Positions 56,201 to 63,120 of a DNA stretch of 64,000 bases are shown here, piece by piece. Position numbers and translations under genes: made by a program. The notes under the pieces are model-generated. The model was not told where the DNA came from and did no database searches. It saw only the letters and a program-made list of their open reading frames with translations. This DNA comes from Periplaneta americana (lineage: Eukaryota; Arthropoda; Insecta; Blattodea; Blattidae), in the NCBI RefSeq assembly GCF_040183065.1, contig NC_091119.1:109104263-109168262 (forward strand). Reading direction: 5' to 3'. Position 1 is the first letter of the stretch, and each line of letters opens with the position of its first letter.

Positions 56201-57196
56201 TGCTGTCTGTCCGTATATCTGTGTATAGTGATTATTTTCTCTTAACAGTTGGTTGGATTCTTCATATTCAGTATGTATTGTCATTTTATCTGGGAATGTT
56301 GCGCATGAAATATAATTTTTAGTAAAGTTTAGTAGGTCTGGCACTCAGTTATTTTCTTCATGATCGTTGTGTATTTTGTATAATAAACTGACACATGAGA
56401 TGAGTGATTTAGTATTGATGGAAAAAAGTTTGGCTAAGAGAAATTAGACTGAAAAGGGAGAAGTTAGTTTGTAGCTTTTTAATAAACTACAAATACACTT
56501 TTTTGCATATATCACTTTTAAATGCCAATTTCTGTAAATAGAAAATTATATTAAAAATGATTGCGAAATATATTCTTTTTTAAATGATTGCATGTACATA
56601 CAACTATTTTACACAAATATGAAAATTACAAATATCTGTTTAAACTGTACATCGTATACATTGTGTACCGGTACATAAATGAAGTCAAATTTCTTGCGTT
56701 TAGAATTATAATGAATGTCTTTTAATATTTAATCCAAGGAACAGAATTTCATCTTCATATTTAAGTGCATATTAAATGTAATTTATGTGTCTTTTAAATA
56801 ATAGTTAAAGAAAGTAAGCTGTAAATGGTAATAACTTTCGCAACATGATAAATTGTTACATATTATATAAACTGCATAATGAGAAAGTATGTGTCATCTT
56901 CACGACACTCATTTTTAAATAGTTTAAATACTTAAATGGGTTAACTTACTCTCTCACGGAAGCACTGAGTTGATATTACATGAGGTTTGCACCAAATTAT
57001 TGCTTAGTACAGCATGTGTGTTGAACTCGTTCCTCTGGCAGTGAAGGACAAAGCCGAGGTCCTGATTGAAGTGGACAGATTACAGAGAATGAGAGATGAG
57101 CTGTCCTCAGAAGTGTCCAGCCTGCACGTACAACTAGAACAGGAGAGATCCAAAGTGCGAGCACTCACATCGGATCCTAAAAACAGCAAAGCACAG
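32323..57196 (+). CDS. GKAP1: G kinase-anchoring protein 1, gene model (five supported coding exons)
   Basis: Joined exons are 32323-32487, 46980-47123, 47620-47949, 48096-48261 and 57042-57196, with GT/AG sites and consistent phases, giving about 320 residues before the uncertain last exon. The protein matches the known GKAP1 plan: a short N-terminal SRFAVL motif, a Lys-rich region, QWDQWKKKDSE, an EQDLHQAILLSKLDYEEK helix, a coiled coil, and a C-terminal block with MKDKAEVL and QLEQERSKV. Vertebrate GKAP1 anchors cGMP-dependent protein kinase I at the Golgi. The insect role is inferred. Human GKAP1 is about 366 residues, so only the extreme C-terminus is missing. Introns 1 and 4 (14.5 and 8.8 kb) hold most of the mobile elements of this half. 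Confidence 0.92.
32488..33319 (+). other. Start of GKAP1 intron 1, little recognised
   Basis: Intronic AT-rich sequence with short A-runs near 32990 and 33052. A tRNA-like head (GGTGAAGCAGTCGGTAACGT) near 33240 may be a SINE fragment. Confidence 0.35.
33608..34452 (+). pseudogene. LINE endonuclease domain and linker, frameshifted
   Basis: The first open part ends at 34012 and the next (34030-34452) continues one frame over with the linker before the reverse transcriptase (KAKPWFNAACFNVRRTLLEA). GDLNCR and the catalytic STIDLVFGN block are recognisable. The frame change lies between LINNKN and STIDL, near 33965-34010. Confidence 0.7.
35205..35246. repeat. TA dinucleotide microsatellite at the mariner insertion point
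   Basis: About 20 TA units lie directly left of the mariner element, at the site where the LINE reads ATATAC when the insertion is removed. Confidence 0.9.
35255..36308 (-). mobile_element. Mariner-type element inside the LINE
   Basis: The termini are CAGGGTGATTCAAAAGTCTC and, reversed at the other end, CACAGTGATTCAAAAGTCTC, with TA on both sides. The minus strand holds transposase parts. The LINE reading frame on the two sides rejoins at the YxDD motif, proving the insertion came later than the LINE. Confidence 0.88.
35428..36235 (-). pseudogene. Mariner transposase, internally deleted and frameshifted
   Basis: From the start near 36230 the minus strand reads MLTIQERIAIVSARLR and FERRFGKPGPSRLAIRDLVN, the N-terminal helix-turn-helix part. 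A 139-codon frame (35847-35428) then holds NNVLFSDEGPFIFAERTITG, FQQDGAPPHFALIV and SPDLMSLDFFAWVFIKSKVY, which are the first and later catalytic regions. FSDE runs almost directly into FAERTITG, so the segment usually between them looks deleted. Not functional. Confidence 0.75.
37160..38162 (-). mobile_element. Tc1-like transposon remnant
   Basis: Minus-strand frames together cover most of a Tc1-type transposase. The N-terminal DNA-binding region is missing, and the coding sequence starts abruptly inside an inverted repeat at 38129-38184. I found no terminal inverted repeats. It lies directly after the 3' end of the LINE ending near 37155. Confidence 0.7.
37375..38163 (-). pseudogene. Tc1-like transposase, N-terminally truncated
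   Basis: The blocks read QLRAAANFPGSPRTVINHFK, then GFNWEKVIF, YIQQQRSGRFSLSCWGWMSR, LIFQRDNHPKHTTINVQRWF (second catalytic D), NDLNIIEHIWAQLK (final E) and, near 37380-37440, DQVDSMFRRCQVV. At least two frameshifts separate the parts. The family is the DD34E Tc1 group by motif order. Not functional. Confidence 0.75.
38129..38184. repeat. Perfect 24-bp inverted repeat, short loop
   Basis: The arms at 38129-38152 and 38161-38184 are exact reverse complements (CTTCCAAACTCTCC...TTATG) around an 8-base spacer. The left arm is Tc1 coding sequence. Confidence 0.95.
38183..38226. repeat. Perfect 44-bp palindrome without spacer
   Basis: The halves 38183-38204 and 38205-38226 are exact reverse complements (AGCACAGAGGTAGGC...). 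It abuts and overlaps the preceding inverted repeat by two bases. Confidence 0.95.
38227..39361 (+). other. A/G-rich spacer without recognised genes
   Basis: The strand is rich in A and G with many short Lys/Arg/Glu-coding runs, but I found no domain. It might be a decayed repeat. Confidence 0.3.
39362..39369. repeat. Target site duplication of the hAT element, left copy
   Basis: CTCATTAC, identical to 42212-42219 and fitting the nTnnnnAn pattern of hAT targets. Confidence 0.92.
39370..39490. repeat. Left subterminal repeats of the hAT element
   Basis: TTTTTAGGCACT, TTTTAGGCGCCTAAAAT, AATTAGGCTCT, ATAGGCATTTTAGGCAC occur within 110 bases. Transposases of the hAT superfamily are known to bind such short subterminal motifs. 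Confidence 0.8.
39683..41419 (-). CDS. hAT transposase (two exons, 493 residues)
   Basis: Exon 1 is 41309-41419 (MPKNISAKSTLIRQW...CKICSKQ) and ends at a GTATGT donor. Exon 2 is 39683-41053, after the acceptor catttttag, in the same phase. The N-terminus forms a zinc-finger-like unit (C31, C34, H49, H55) split by the intron. It is followed by WVSVDETSD (D153), LLFCTDAASYM (D222), VVTRWGIW (302-304), and the C-terminal dimerisation region SVERSFSAFK...RQSLTVENLE (454-493). This is the standard hAT layout, close to proteins often labelled CGG-repeat-binding-protein-like. It would bind the element ends and catalyse excision and insertion. No stops or frameshifts were found. Both catalytic aspartates appear present, and the final Glu was not assigned with certainty. 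Confidence 0.9.
42030..42211. repeat. Right subterminal repeats of the hAT element
   Basis: GTTAGGCATTTTTAGGCGAA, AATTAGGCTCTAATA, TTTTAGGGCTTTTTAGGGC and AATAGGCATTTGCCCTAG repeat the TTAGGC motif seen at the left end. Confidence 0.78.
42212..42219. repeat. Target site duplication of the hAT element, right copy
   Basis: CTCATTAC, identical to 39362-39369. Confidence 0.92.
42220..43860 (+). other. GKAP1 intron sequence, little recognised
   Basis: It contains ATTTTAGGATTTTAA-like repeats (42230-42320) that recall the neighbouring hAT ends, and a CTA/TAC trinucleotide run at 42649-42677. No coding sequence was recognised. Confidence 0.4.
42649..42677. repeat. CTA trinucleotide microsatellite
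   Basis: About nine uninterrupted CTA units. Confidence 0.95.
43900..44640 (+). mobile_element. LINE C-terminal fragment, split by a MITE
   Basis: The left part encodes ISFTGDILRLNRSQQKTAVG, HCGLRKHLHMMGL and CTLCGKEDDSLSH. After removal of the MITE at 44143-44543 the frame reads on as FRCEVLVTRRYELLGIINPE to a stop near 44640. CTLC...H...C is the CCHC-like C-terminal motif of the RNase H LINE group. Confidence 0.75.
44143..44543. mobile_element. TA-flanked MITE (Tc1/mariner-type)
   Basis: The ends are TAGTCCCGTCGCTCTAATTT and, reversed, TAGTCCCGACGCTGTTATTT. TA flanks both sides, and the interrupted LINE shows a single TA when it is removed. The 401-bp element is non-coding and richer in GC than its surroundings. 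Confidence 0.88.
44850..44925. repeat. Possible right end of a hAT-like MITE
   Basis: TCTGGTCACCCTA near 44910-44922 matches the terminal repeat TAGGGTGACCAGA of the element at 51227-51863, but no partner end is nearby. Confidence 0.35.
45023..45250 (+). repeat. SINE with tRNA-like head (family B)
   Basis: The head AGTGGTTGCATGTTTGCTAT and the B-box-like GATTCAAACC are followed by AGCACAGCTTCCTTTGGGAG and CCATGATAGAGGAATGCAGG. Related copies are at 60105-60350 and 62799-62955. Confidence 0.65.
45432..45474. repeat. Perfect 16-bp hairpin
   Basis: ACCCAGAAACAAAATT (45432-45447) and its exact reverse complement (45459-45474) enclose 11 bases. No element was recognised around it. Confidence 0.9.
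45868..46075 (+). repeat. Diverged tRNA-derived SINE
   Basis: It has a B-box-like CTTCGAATCCCAC and a body with TTACCTGATTGGTTTC. The tail GACTTCGCAGTTGATACAGC followed by ATCATTAAATAACC is the one shared with 7611-7868. Confidence 0.7.
46076..46979 (+). other. End of GKAP1 intron 1, nothing recognised
   Basis: AT-rich intron without recognised elements up to the exon 2 acceptor. Confidence 0.35.
46980..47123 (+). CDS. GKAP1: GKAP1 coding exon 2
   Basis: A 48-codon exon in phase 0 follows the acceptor tctgttgtag and ends before GTGTGT. It encodes a Lys/Gly-rich stretch, six glutamines and then NASQEQWDQWKKKDSE, the conserved WxxW block of GKAP1. Confidence 0.92.
47620..47949 (+). CDS. GKAP1: GKAP1 coding exon 3
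   Basis: A 110-codon exon in phase 0 lies between the acceptor tgttttacag and the donor GTGGGT. It encodes YEQDLHQAILLSKLDYEEKK, a long Lys/Glu helix, MSLEQFNSLHSE, and DEEFFERIKDDTKKVLDRE. These are the middle conserved parts of GKAP1. Confidence 0.93.
48024..48050. repeat. CA-rich microsatellite in GKAP1 intron 3
   Basis: A short run of ACAC and ACAT units inside the 146-base intron between exons 3 and 4. Confidence 0.8.
48096..48261 (+). CDS. GKAP1: GKAP1 coding exon 4
   Basis: A 55-codon exon (plus one base) follows the acceptor attgttacag and encodes a coiled coil (LEKRNKEIKSLKEEVVKLKE) ending NILAQGE. The donor is GTAAGT. A minus-strand LINE begins only about 10 bases into the intron. 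Confidence 0.92.
48271..48870 (-). mobile_element. Decayed RNase H LINE fragment beside the exon 4 donor
   Basis: The minus strand encodes, across frameshifts, the RNase H region (HCGI..NENAD.LAEK near 48610-48680) and a C-terminal part (CIVKA, HLPFAHYAE). It ends GGCATTAGGAAACAAC, the same AAC-type tail as the copies at 6857 and 8961. Its 3' end is about 10 bases from the GKAP1 exon 4 splice donor. Confidence 0.7.
48871..49640 (+). other. GKAP1 intron 4, nothing recognised
   Basis: AT-rich intron with no recognised coding or repeat structure. Confidence 0.35.
49883..50100 (+). repeat. SINE-like repeat (family C)
   Basis: The head GTGCTAGCACACTGGTCGTC and B-box-like GAATTCGATTCCTGG are followed by GGTGGACAAAGCAGACG, GAGATTTTTCTCAGG and TCTTATCATTCTACCAAC. 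The copy at 61945-62140 shares the same order of blocks. Confidence 0.68.
50121..50472. repeat. Minisatellite, three units of 118-119 bp
   Basis: Units start at 50121, 50239 and 50358 with GATG. Shared blocks include GGGCTTATCAGG, GACTTGACT-like and GATGAGGCAGGATG-like sequence. Units differ by many substitutions. The array is noticeably GC-rich for this region. Confidence 0.8.
50597..50672. repeat. GT and CG microsatellite with a repeated flank
   Basis: GT units run into GCGCGCGCGC, followed by TCTAATGCCTACCCACTTCA and GTGATTCGGGTTC. A related flank (ATCTAATGCATACTCACTAC then GTGATTCAGGTTC) is at 49657-49702, so both belong to one dispersed repeat. Confidence 0.7.
50673..51218 (+). other. 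GKAP1 intron 4, no gene recognised
   Basis: It probably continues the dispersed repeat at 50597 for some 200 bases (GATGGTGAAGGTGAGAAAGG). No coding sequence was recognised. Confidence 0.35.
51227..51863. mobile_element. hAT-like non-autonomous element
   Basis: The ends are TAGGGTGACCAGA and, reversed, TAGGGTCACCAGA. Flanks TATAAGAG (51219-51226) and TATAAGAA (51864-51871) may be an 8-bp target duplication with one change. Inside, the phrases GTCCTCCT and GTCCTCTTTTTT recur near both ends. No coding sequence. Confidence 0.65.
51872..52714 (+). other. GKAP1 intron 4, nothing recognised
   Basis: AT-rich intron sequence between two hAT-type elements. No feature supported. Confidence 0.35.
52861..53400 (+). 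pseudogene. hAT transposase remnant (N- and C-terminal pieces)
   Basis: The N-terminal piece runs MSLSKEAPEVKKSKNIISTK to KFY and a stop at about 52995, with HVERHYEKT after it, as in BED-finger-type hAT proteins. The C-terminal piece (53137-53399) holds KVKYSHFRSFVMKIASMFGS, TFICEQFFFSQLAIVKSKSR and SDITPNFETL, the hAT dimerisation region. Everything between is missing. It resembles proteins annotated as GTF2IRD2-like or ZBED in insects, which is family knowledge and was not checked. Confidence 0.75.
53071..53117 (+). repeat. SINE head fragment inside the deleted hAT element
   Basis: AGTCCACACCTGTGGAGTAA, then CGGTTAGCGCGTCTGGC and CGCGAAACC, match the tRNA-like head of the SINE at 22541-22792 and stop before the B box. 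Confidence 0.8.
53961..55785 (+). other. GKAP1 intron 4, no gene supported
   Basis: T/C-rich over 54430-55180, so the minus strand has a 92-codon open frame (55184-54906) rich in Lys/Glu/Ser (ESESESGDFCGVSDRKKRNV). I recognise no domain. It may be decayed repeat coding sequence or simply a compositional effect. Confidence 0.3.
55786..56100 (+). repeat. Possible dispersed repeat
   Basis: Blocks such as GAGAACTACAGTGAGTAGTG, GTTTTGCAAGCCAGC and GTTGGTAGTAGGTTTGGCTC resemble a repeat I associate with blattodean genomes. There is no second copy in the window, so support is weak. Confidence 0.3.
56101..57041 (+). other. End of GKAP1 intron 4, nothing recognised
   Basis: AT-rich intron up to the exon 5 acceptor. 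Confidence 0.35.
57042..57196 (+). CDS. GKAP1: GKAP1 coding exon 5
   Basis: The exon completes a split ATG codon with the preceding base and reads MKDKAEVLIEVDRLQRMRDE, then SSLHVQLEQERSKVRALTSD, closely matching the vertebrate C-terminal block. The acceptor is ctctggcag and the donor GTAATA, phase 0. Without splicing it would read on to a stop at 57247, so either another exon follows or the protein ends shortly after. Confidence 0.92.
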
Positions 57197-57565
57197 GTAA
57201 TATTCTTCACCCAGAAACTGAGAATAAAACTTGATCTTACACAATAAATTATGTTTGATATTGGCAGTGCTGCCATCGCAACACTTTGTACACATGATCT
57301 TATTATCACATTATTTTGTCCACATGCTTTAAAAAAATCTAATGAAGTAGACTATAGAGTTTGTGTATGCATGTATATTAGGAATATCTAAATCTGGACA
57401 GTACCATTTAATTTTGATACTGTTATTTAAAGGGGCCTATTCCACAAAGGTATGATGTTGTATATTACAAGTAAATTTTCTGGTAAGTAGTATAAATACT
57501 AGAGTTTCTGTTCCACAAAAGACTTTGCTACAGTAGTACAGTGCGTATACTAACTGGCTCTGCAG

Positions 57566-57685
57566 GAGAAGTGGCAAGCAGAATGCAGGGACTCGAGCAG
57601 TTGTGTTGGTATCGTGCAGGTAGAGTCAGTGACCTTGGCCACATTGAATGGTGAAGAGTGGGAGGGAGCAAGAGAGGAGATGTAA
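57566..57685 (+). CDS. Doubtful candidate for the last GKAP1 exon
   Basis: After the acceptor ggctctgcag, phase 0 stays open for 39 codons (EKWQAECRDSSSCVG...) to a TAA at 57683-57685. Adding it gives 359 residues, near the usual length. However, the same sequence forms part of an inverted-repeat element: its first bases pair with 59345-59400 in opposite orientation. It is therefore either an exonised repeat or chance. I see no similarity to the vertebrate GKAP1 end. Confidence 0.25.
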   Translation, partial: EKWQAECRDSSSCVGIVQVESVTLATLNGEEWEGAREEM

Positions 57686-57702
57686 TATTCCTATGTTCAT
57701 AC

Positions 57703-59293
57703 TACAGATGGGATAAACTGTTCTTTTTAAGAAACAGTTTCAACTGTAACTGTTTCATAAACGAAGCTGTTTCAAAATAACTGTTTCAAAGAAACAGTTT
57801 CATAAAAATATGTTTGTGCGAGATCGTACGTATTTGCTTGTTTTCCGCACAGAACCAATACGCGGTAAGTGTGAAATACCACATTCAGTATTCCCAACGT
57901 AACACAAATAACAATTTCCCTCTTCTTACCGCTTAAGCGCGACATTCATTTTACTGCTTTAGGCTTTTAACATATTATTTTTAAGAGACGTTTAACATAG
58001 TAATAATTATAAATTGGAAACTTACCACTGCAATTTCACCTAAATTGCAGTGTTAATTATTGTTTTTAAATATTTGCAAAAATTAAGTAAAGTCTACTAC
58101 TCCACGAAACTTATTGCATTCCTGATACAAGTAACATTAAGGAAGCCGTGAAAAAATCAACGAGATTCCAGATGCCGATGTTATTACTGCAATATGTTAT
58201 ATAAATAATATTGTTAAAATATTAAAATGAAAAATAAATCATTACATAACCTTACCGTTTGTTTTAAGTTCGCATTTATAGACTGGGGGGAAAAAAAAGA
58301 CAGACGTATATCACTGCCTGCTGGAGTATAGTAAACACAGAAAATATTTTACAGCACCAATGTTGAAGAAAGATATTTTGGTGTTCCGAAGTTGGCGTCA
58401 TTAAACAGAAACCAAGATGGAGATTTCATTGCAACTAATTAGAAATTCGTCTTTTAGGTATGTAATAAACGATCTTCGCACAAAATAATGTACGATACAC
58501 GAGCGGTATGTTTGTTTTCATGTTCTCGGAAATTAAAAAAGCTCAACTACGTTTCGCTTTTTCAATCTTTTCCTCGGACATGAAAACGTCAACATACTGC
58601 TCTTGTAACGTATATTACTATTACAACATCAGTGCCAACTGTTCCTAGTCTTCCAACTGTTTCAATTTCTCATCTGCTTCAGTAACATCTTTCAAAGCCC
58701 TTGAAGCATCTTTAAATCAGCTGTTCAGTGTATTATGACTATGAAAGTCTTTTTTGTAGATTATTGTTAAAGAGTACAGTAAATAACTACAATTCGAAGT
58801 GAATTGATTTTAGTGAAAATAACGCATATAACCCTAGGAGAGTTTAATAATGATAAGACATTAGGCGATAATATTTTTCGCGGTAGATTTATAATTAACA
58901 CTATGTTTGGGCATCATGGACATTTTCTCCATCATTGGGCGGCTAATAATAATTAATATAAGATTTATTAGGGAATTTCATTCGTACAATTAAATTGAGT
59001 GGTCCTACATAGGCTACTGTTGCACAAAGGCCGAGTGGAACTGATATTATATCTACTTTCGCTTGGAGGTCGATGATAACGCTACACGTGTTCTTTGCAG
59101 ACAGCAAAGAACAGGAAAGCTGTTTAGAAATTGAACTGTATCTCTTGGAACCATGTATTACGTTGAAACAATAACTGGAGCAGTGTAACTCTCTTTGGAA
59201 CAGGTTATTTCATGAAACTGTTTCGATATGAAACAGTTTCAATTGTGAAACAGTTTAACAAAAAACTGTTCCAGCTTTTTTTACCCATCTCTA
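57703..59293. mobile_element. Non-autonomous hAT element with GAAACAGTTTC arrays
   Basis: The 8-bp duplication GTTCATAC (57695-57702 and 59294-59301) is exact and fits the hAT pattern. The ends read TACAGATGGG and, reversed, TAGAGATGGG. Within about 90 bases of each end the palindromic motif GAAACAGTTTC and half sites recur several times. No transposase remnant was recognised in its 1.59 kb. Confidence 0.88.
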
Positions 59294-59731
59294 GTTCATA
59301 CCAGGTGCTTCACAGTACCAACTTTACATCGTTGCTGGGTCGAATACTGCCGCTTGCTTCACTGTGGAGCCAGTTAGTATACGCACTGTACTTTACCACT
59401 CCATACTTACGAATTACGTAAGTTTCGTGATTGTGTTCCACAAAAGTACTAGTTTTTGTAACTTATATTGTTGTATAACCTGCCTTAAAGTACTGTACAT
59501 TACGATTAAAGAGACAAACATAACCTATTTTGACAAATTAAATACAAAGATAAACAGCTGTTTCATGTTATAACGTAGTATGTTCAATGATATGACGTGA
59601 CTTGTAGTGATTTTTTTATAATATACGAGGCACTATAATTCTTTCGTGGAACAGAATGATACAACTCCATACTTTACATCTTTCAGCAGTAATTTGTAAA
59701 GTACTAACACCATACCTTTGTGGAATAGGCT

Positions 59732-60104
59732 CCAGGTGACCATATAATATGTAGTAACTAAAATAGAAGATGAATTGCAATGTTCAATACACAGCCTAGA
59801 TAAAAGTGCCAGAGAATTTAATATGACATTTCCTATTGATAAGGCTGAAATTGACATTTTTAGGAAAAGAACTAATCAAAAGTAAAATTGTTATAAGTAA
59901 CAAAATATTAGAATAAGTAAACACTTTCATTTTAGTTGTAATTTGTTGCAATACAATGAAAAACACAAACATTAAAAACAATACAAATTTATAAAACCTA
60001 TGAGTCATACGTCAGAACTCAAAATCCCTCAATGGTACAACAATATACAAGATTAGAAAGACATTCTATATGGTTTGAAGGTTGCCATGCAGCCCATTGT
60101 ATCT
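59732..60104 (+). other. No gene recognised
   Basis: AT-rich sequence. GKAP1 transcription may extend here if the last exon is further right. Confidence 0.3.
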
Positions 60105-60350
60105 GACTTTTGAAGGTTTACATCCAGCCAAGGGTGATGGATTGTAAAGTGTTATAAAATCCCGAGCATGGCTTTGTCTTGGAGGGAAGCAAAGCAGCAG
60201 GTCCCATGTTGTAGATTTACTTCATGTAAAAGAATCATGTCCCTAGTATGTAGAGCGCTCCTGGCAAAATTTGTTGACTATTTCTTGTTTATGTTGAAAA
60301 TCAATGCTGAATAACCTCTGCAGTTGAGCATCATTAAATAATAAAATACC
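60105..60350 (+). repeat. SINE (family B) with shared 3' tail
   Basis: The body GGGTGATGGATTGTAAAGTG and GAATCATGTCCCTAGTATG resembles the copy at 45023. The end AATAACCTCTGCAGTTGAGC followed by ATCATTAAATAATAAAA carries the same tail motif as the family A SINEs. A CCA run follows at 60350-60364. Confidence 0.65.
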
Positions 60351-60479
60351 ACCACCACCACCACTACTGAATAACCTCTGTAATTGAAAGTAATACAATA
60401 AAACCTGCTCTTAACAGAATTGCAAGACACTGGAAAAATTTTCTGCTAAAGCCAGTTTTCTTTTTAGTGGAGGTGTACT

Positions 60480-60635
60480 ATAAAAATTAAACCAGGGACA
60501 TTCACGTAATTCAGATGAAATAAAATATCGTGAAGAATGGGTAGAATGAAGAAAAATCTCCAGCACCAGGACTCGAACCCGGGTTTTCAGCTCTGCTGAC
60601 ACTTCATCCACTAAGCCACACCGGATTCCAGTTCC
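60480..60635 (-). repeat. tRNA-derived SINE
   Basis: On the minus strand the head is GGAATCCGGTGTGGCTTAGT, with B box GGGTTCGAGTCCTGG at about 60571-60585 and body GAGATTTTTCTTCATTC. Confidence 0.65.
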
Positions 60636-60659
60636 AATGCCAGATTGAATCCTTCTCAG

Positions 60660-61944
60660 TTTTAAGTTCTACCTTCTCTGTTTCCCTTAAGTGGCCTACT
60701 CTCATGTACTGTGTCACAGAATATGTGACAGTGGCACAATGTCCAACGCACTATGTACAGAGGTGCACTCATTACGAGTAAGTGGCTGAGATCCGATGGA
60801 ATAGGCGCTGTCTTTGCAACTTTGTTAGACAATTTCCATTTAATCCAGGGAATTTAACATGTTTTTCAGCCATAAAGTCACAGGACCAAAAATATTTTCT
60901 TTTAAGACAAATTTTTGTTTAATGAAGAGTGTGTCATGTTTTACTGTACTACTACTACCACTGCCACCATCTGTCATTTTAGAAAATACACGATATGTGA
61001 ATACATTCGTGAATAGTAAACATCAGTCAGAAAAGCTAGCTGTGATGGGAAGGAGCTATAAATTGGAACTTAGGAGATATGAATATGAGTAGAGATAGCT
61101 TTACGTAATACTTGTTTATGATGTCCATAGAAGTAATGTATACGATTCAGTCTTGGAGGAAAATGAGTTCTATATTATCTTCTTAAAGATTCCAGAATAA
61201 TGGTTCTTACTATCCATTGGATACCTTTCTCATGTCATTAAATATGGGCTGAAAATAACCTCACTTTTTTAAAATGTTATGTATAATTTCTTTACTTTGA
61301 GAAATATGTAATCTTTGAAGAAATAAAGGTGTCTTTTTATTGGTTTATTTGATGTTTGTGTTATGTACGGTTTTGCTAACAACGTAATTAATTTGATTTT
61401 CAACAACCCAATTTCAGTTATTCCAAAAAAAAAGGAATGTTCACTTTGACATGCAGGTGAAGGTGCATTATGGATGAACCAGGAAAGTTACAAGAGTATG
61501 TATAAACATCCAGTTTTTGATTCTAGTACCATCAGTTTTTCGTTGTTAAGAGTTTACTTTTGTTCTGTTAATTTACCTTCAAATGAAACCTAGATGAACA
61601 AAAAAAAAAAAAAAAAATTGTACTCCATGAATTTCAGTTAATGCCTAATGTCACTGCTCTCCACTTCTCACAGCTGTTAACTACGTGTTATATTGACTTA
61701 TGATACTGTCGAGTGGTTTATAGGTGAACTGTTGATTGAATATCTTGTTTGCATAATTGTGTTGTACGCCATTTTTTACCTGTATATTAGGTGGGTTCAG
61801 TTGGACAAAAAATACTAAAGGAATTATCTTATAGATTTAAAACTTGTTTTGAGTTCGGTGAATATTTACAAATAAACTGACTGATCAAGTGACAAATTAC
61901 GTAAACTTACTATAAATACTGTTAAATGTTTTATTATCAAGCAC
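60660..61944. other. No gene recognised
   Basis: AT-rich sequence with A-runs near 61425 and 61600-61618. Short open frames such as 60859-61092 show no domain. Confidence 0.35.
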
Positions 61945-62140
61945 CAATGTGATGGCCCTCCATTCAGGCAGCCTTGGTTTGATTCCTGCCCAGATTGTTA
62001 TAGAATTTATGGTGCACAAAGCAGATGGCACAGAGAGTTTTTCTCAGGGTACTCCCTTGTGTCTTTATCATTCTGCCAACATGCTCTACCTTCCCCACGT
62101 TTCATTTGTCGTCTGTAATAGTTATAAACAGGCTAAGATG
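61945..62140 (+). repeat. SINE-like repeat (family C)
   Basis: It shares with 49883-50100 the blocks GTTTGATTCCTGCCCAG, TTATGGTGCACAAAGCAG, GAGTTTTTCTCAGGGTACTC and TTATCATTCTGCCAAC. Confidence 0.65.
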
Positions 62141-62149
62141 GAAAATTTT

Positions 62150-62460
62150 ACAGTCCGTACAAAAGAAACCATATGACCTGGAAATGTACAAAAACTTGCC
62201 CAGATATGTTCGAACATTTTTAACAAGAGCCAGATTGTACCTACACCGATTTCACCTTATTGACACTCCTACTTGTCTGTGGTATAATAATCATGATGAA
62301 GATCTGAAACACATTCTTCTATACTGTCCATTCATTAACCACAAAAGAAAAAAGAAGTAAATTAAAATTATCAGTACCAGTTGCAGAAGACACAGCTCTG
62401 CAGTATACTACACCCTAACTCTGGCTACTAGCAACAAGCATCTATAATGAACACTGATCA
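62150..62460 (+). mobile_element. LINE C-terminal fragment
   Basis: An open stretch encodes MYKNLPRYVRTFLTRARLYL, then HRFHLIDTPTC and DEDLKHILLYCPFI. This is the typical end of RNase H-bearing LINE ORF2 proteins. It is followed by decayed sequence. Confidence 0.55.
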
Positions 62461-62798
62461 AAATACCTCTAATTTCTCATGAAAAATAAGAACTAAAAAG
62501 ACTACAGTGGACTATAGTGGACCTTATGTTGTCAGCAAACAGCTGGATACAATTCTGGTATACCCATTATGTAAGTGAGATAAACATTGATACTAGTTTC
62601 AGGGAAACGAAAATTCATATTGGTGGTGGATCACATTTTACTTTTGTCATAACTGGCACGAATATTTCGAATGCTGATATGAGTCATTAGAAACTCAAGC
62701 CATGGTAAATGTTTTACATTTTCAGTTAATACGATGGTAAAGCTTAAGGATCTAAAAATGCTCAAAGCAGAGTTACAGCTAGGGAACATTTACATTGT

Positions 62799-62955
62799 CT
62801 TCGGTGGTCAAGTAGTTAACATGCTTATGACTAGGTCCGAGATTTGCAGGTTTATAGCCAGCTGTGGATGATTATTTTTAAAATGATAAAATTCGTAGTA
62901 TGACTTCTTACAAAGAGGATGTAAAACTCATAGGTTCATGTCATAAATTGAATAT
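62799..62955 (+). repeat. SINE (family B) fragment
   Basis: The head GGTGGTCAAGTAGTTAACAT and GATAAAATTCGTAGTATGAC parallel the copy at 45023-45250. Confidence 0.5.
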
Positions 62956-63011
62956 TCATCGAGAGTAATACAGTGCCTTATCCCAAAAGAAAATTTTTGA
63001 GAGGCAAGAGC

Positions 63012-63120
63012 CCTGTTCTACAAAAATATGGTGTAATGCATTACAAAATACAACTGAAAGTTATTGTAAAGTATGGAATCATATCATTCTGTTTCACAAA
63101 ATTTTGTATAACACCATTTT
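63012..63120. repeat. End fragment of the inverted-repeat element family
   Basis: CTGTTCTACAAAAATATGGT and AAAGTATGGAATCATATCAT match, in the same order, the reversed right end of the element at 57432-59731. Confidence 0.6.

Larger units (their letters stand above)
57432..59731. mobile_element. Inverted-repeat element, interrupted by a hAT element
   Basis: The left end GGGGCCTATTCCACAAAGGT and the reversed right end GGAGCCTATTCCACAAAGGT match, and inner blocks pair as well (GTACAGTGCGTATACTAAC at 57538 against its complement at 59379). The nested hAT element occupies 57703-59293. A further end fragment of the family is at 63012-63120. Superfamily is unassigned, and the target duplication is unclear. 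Confidence 0.7.
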
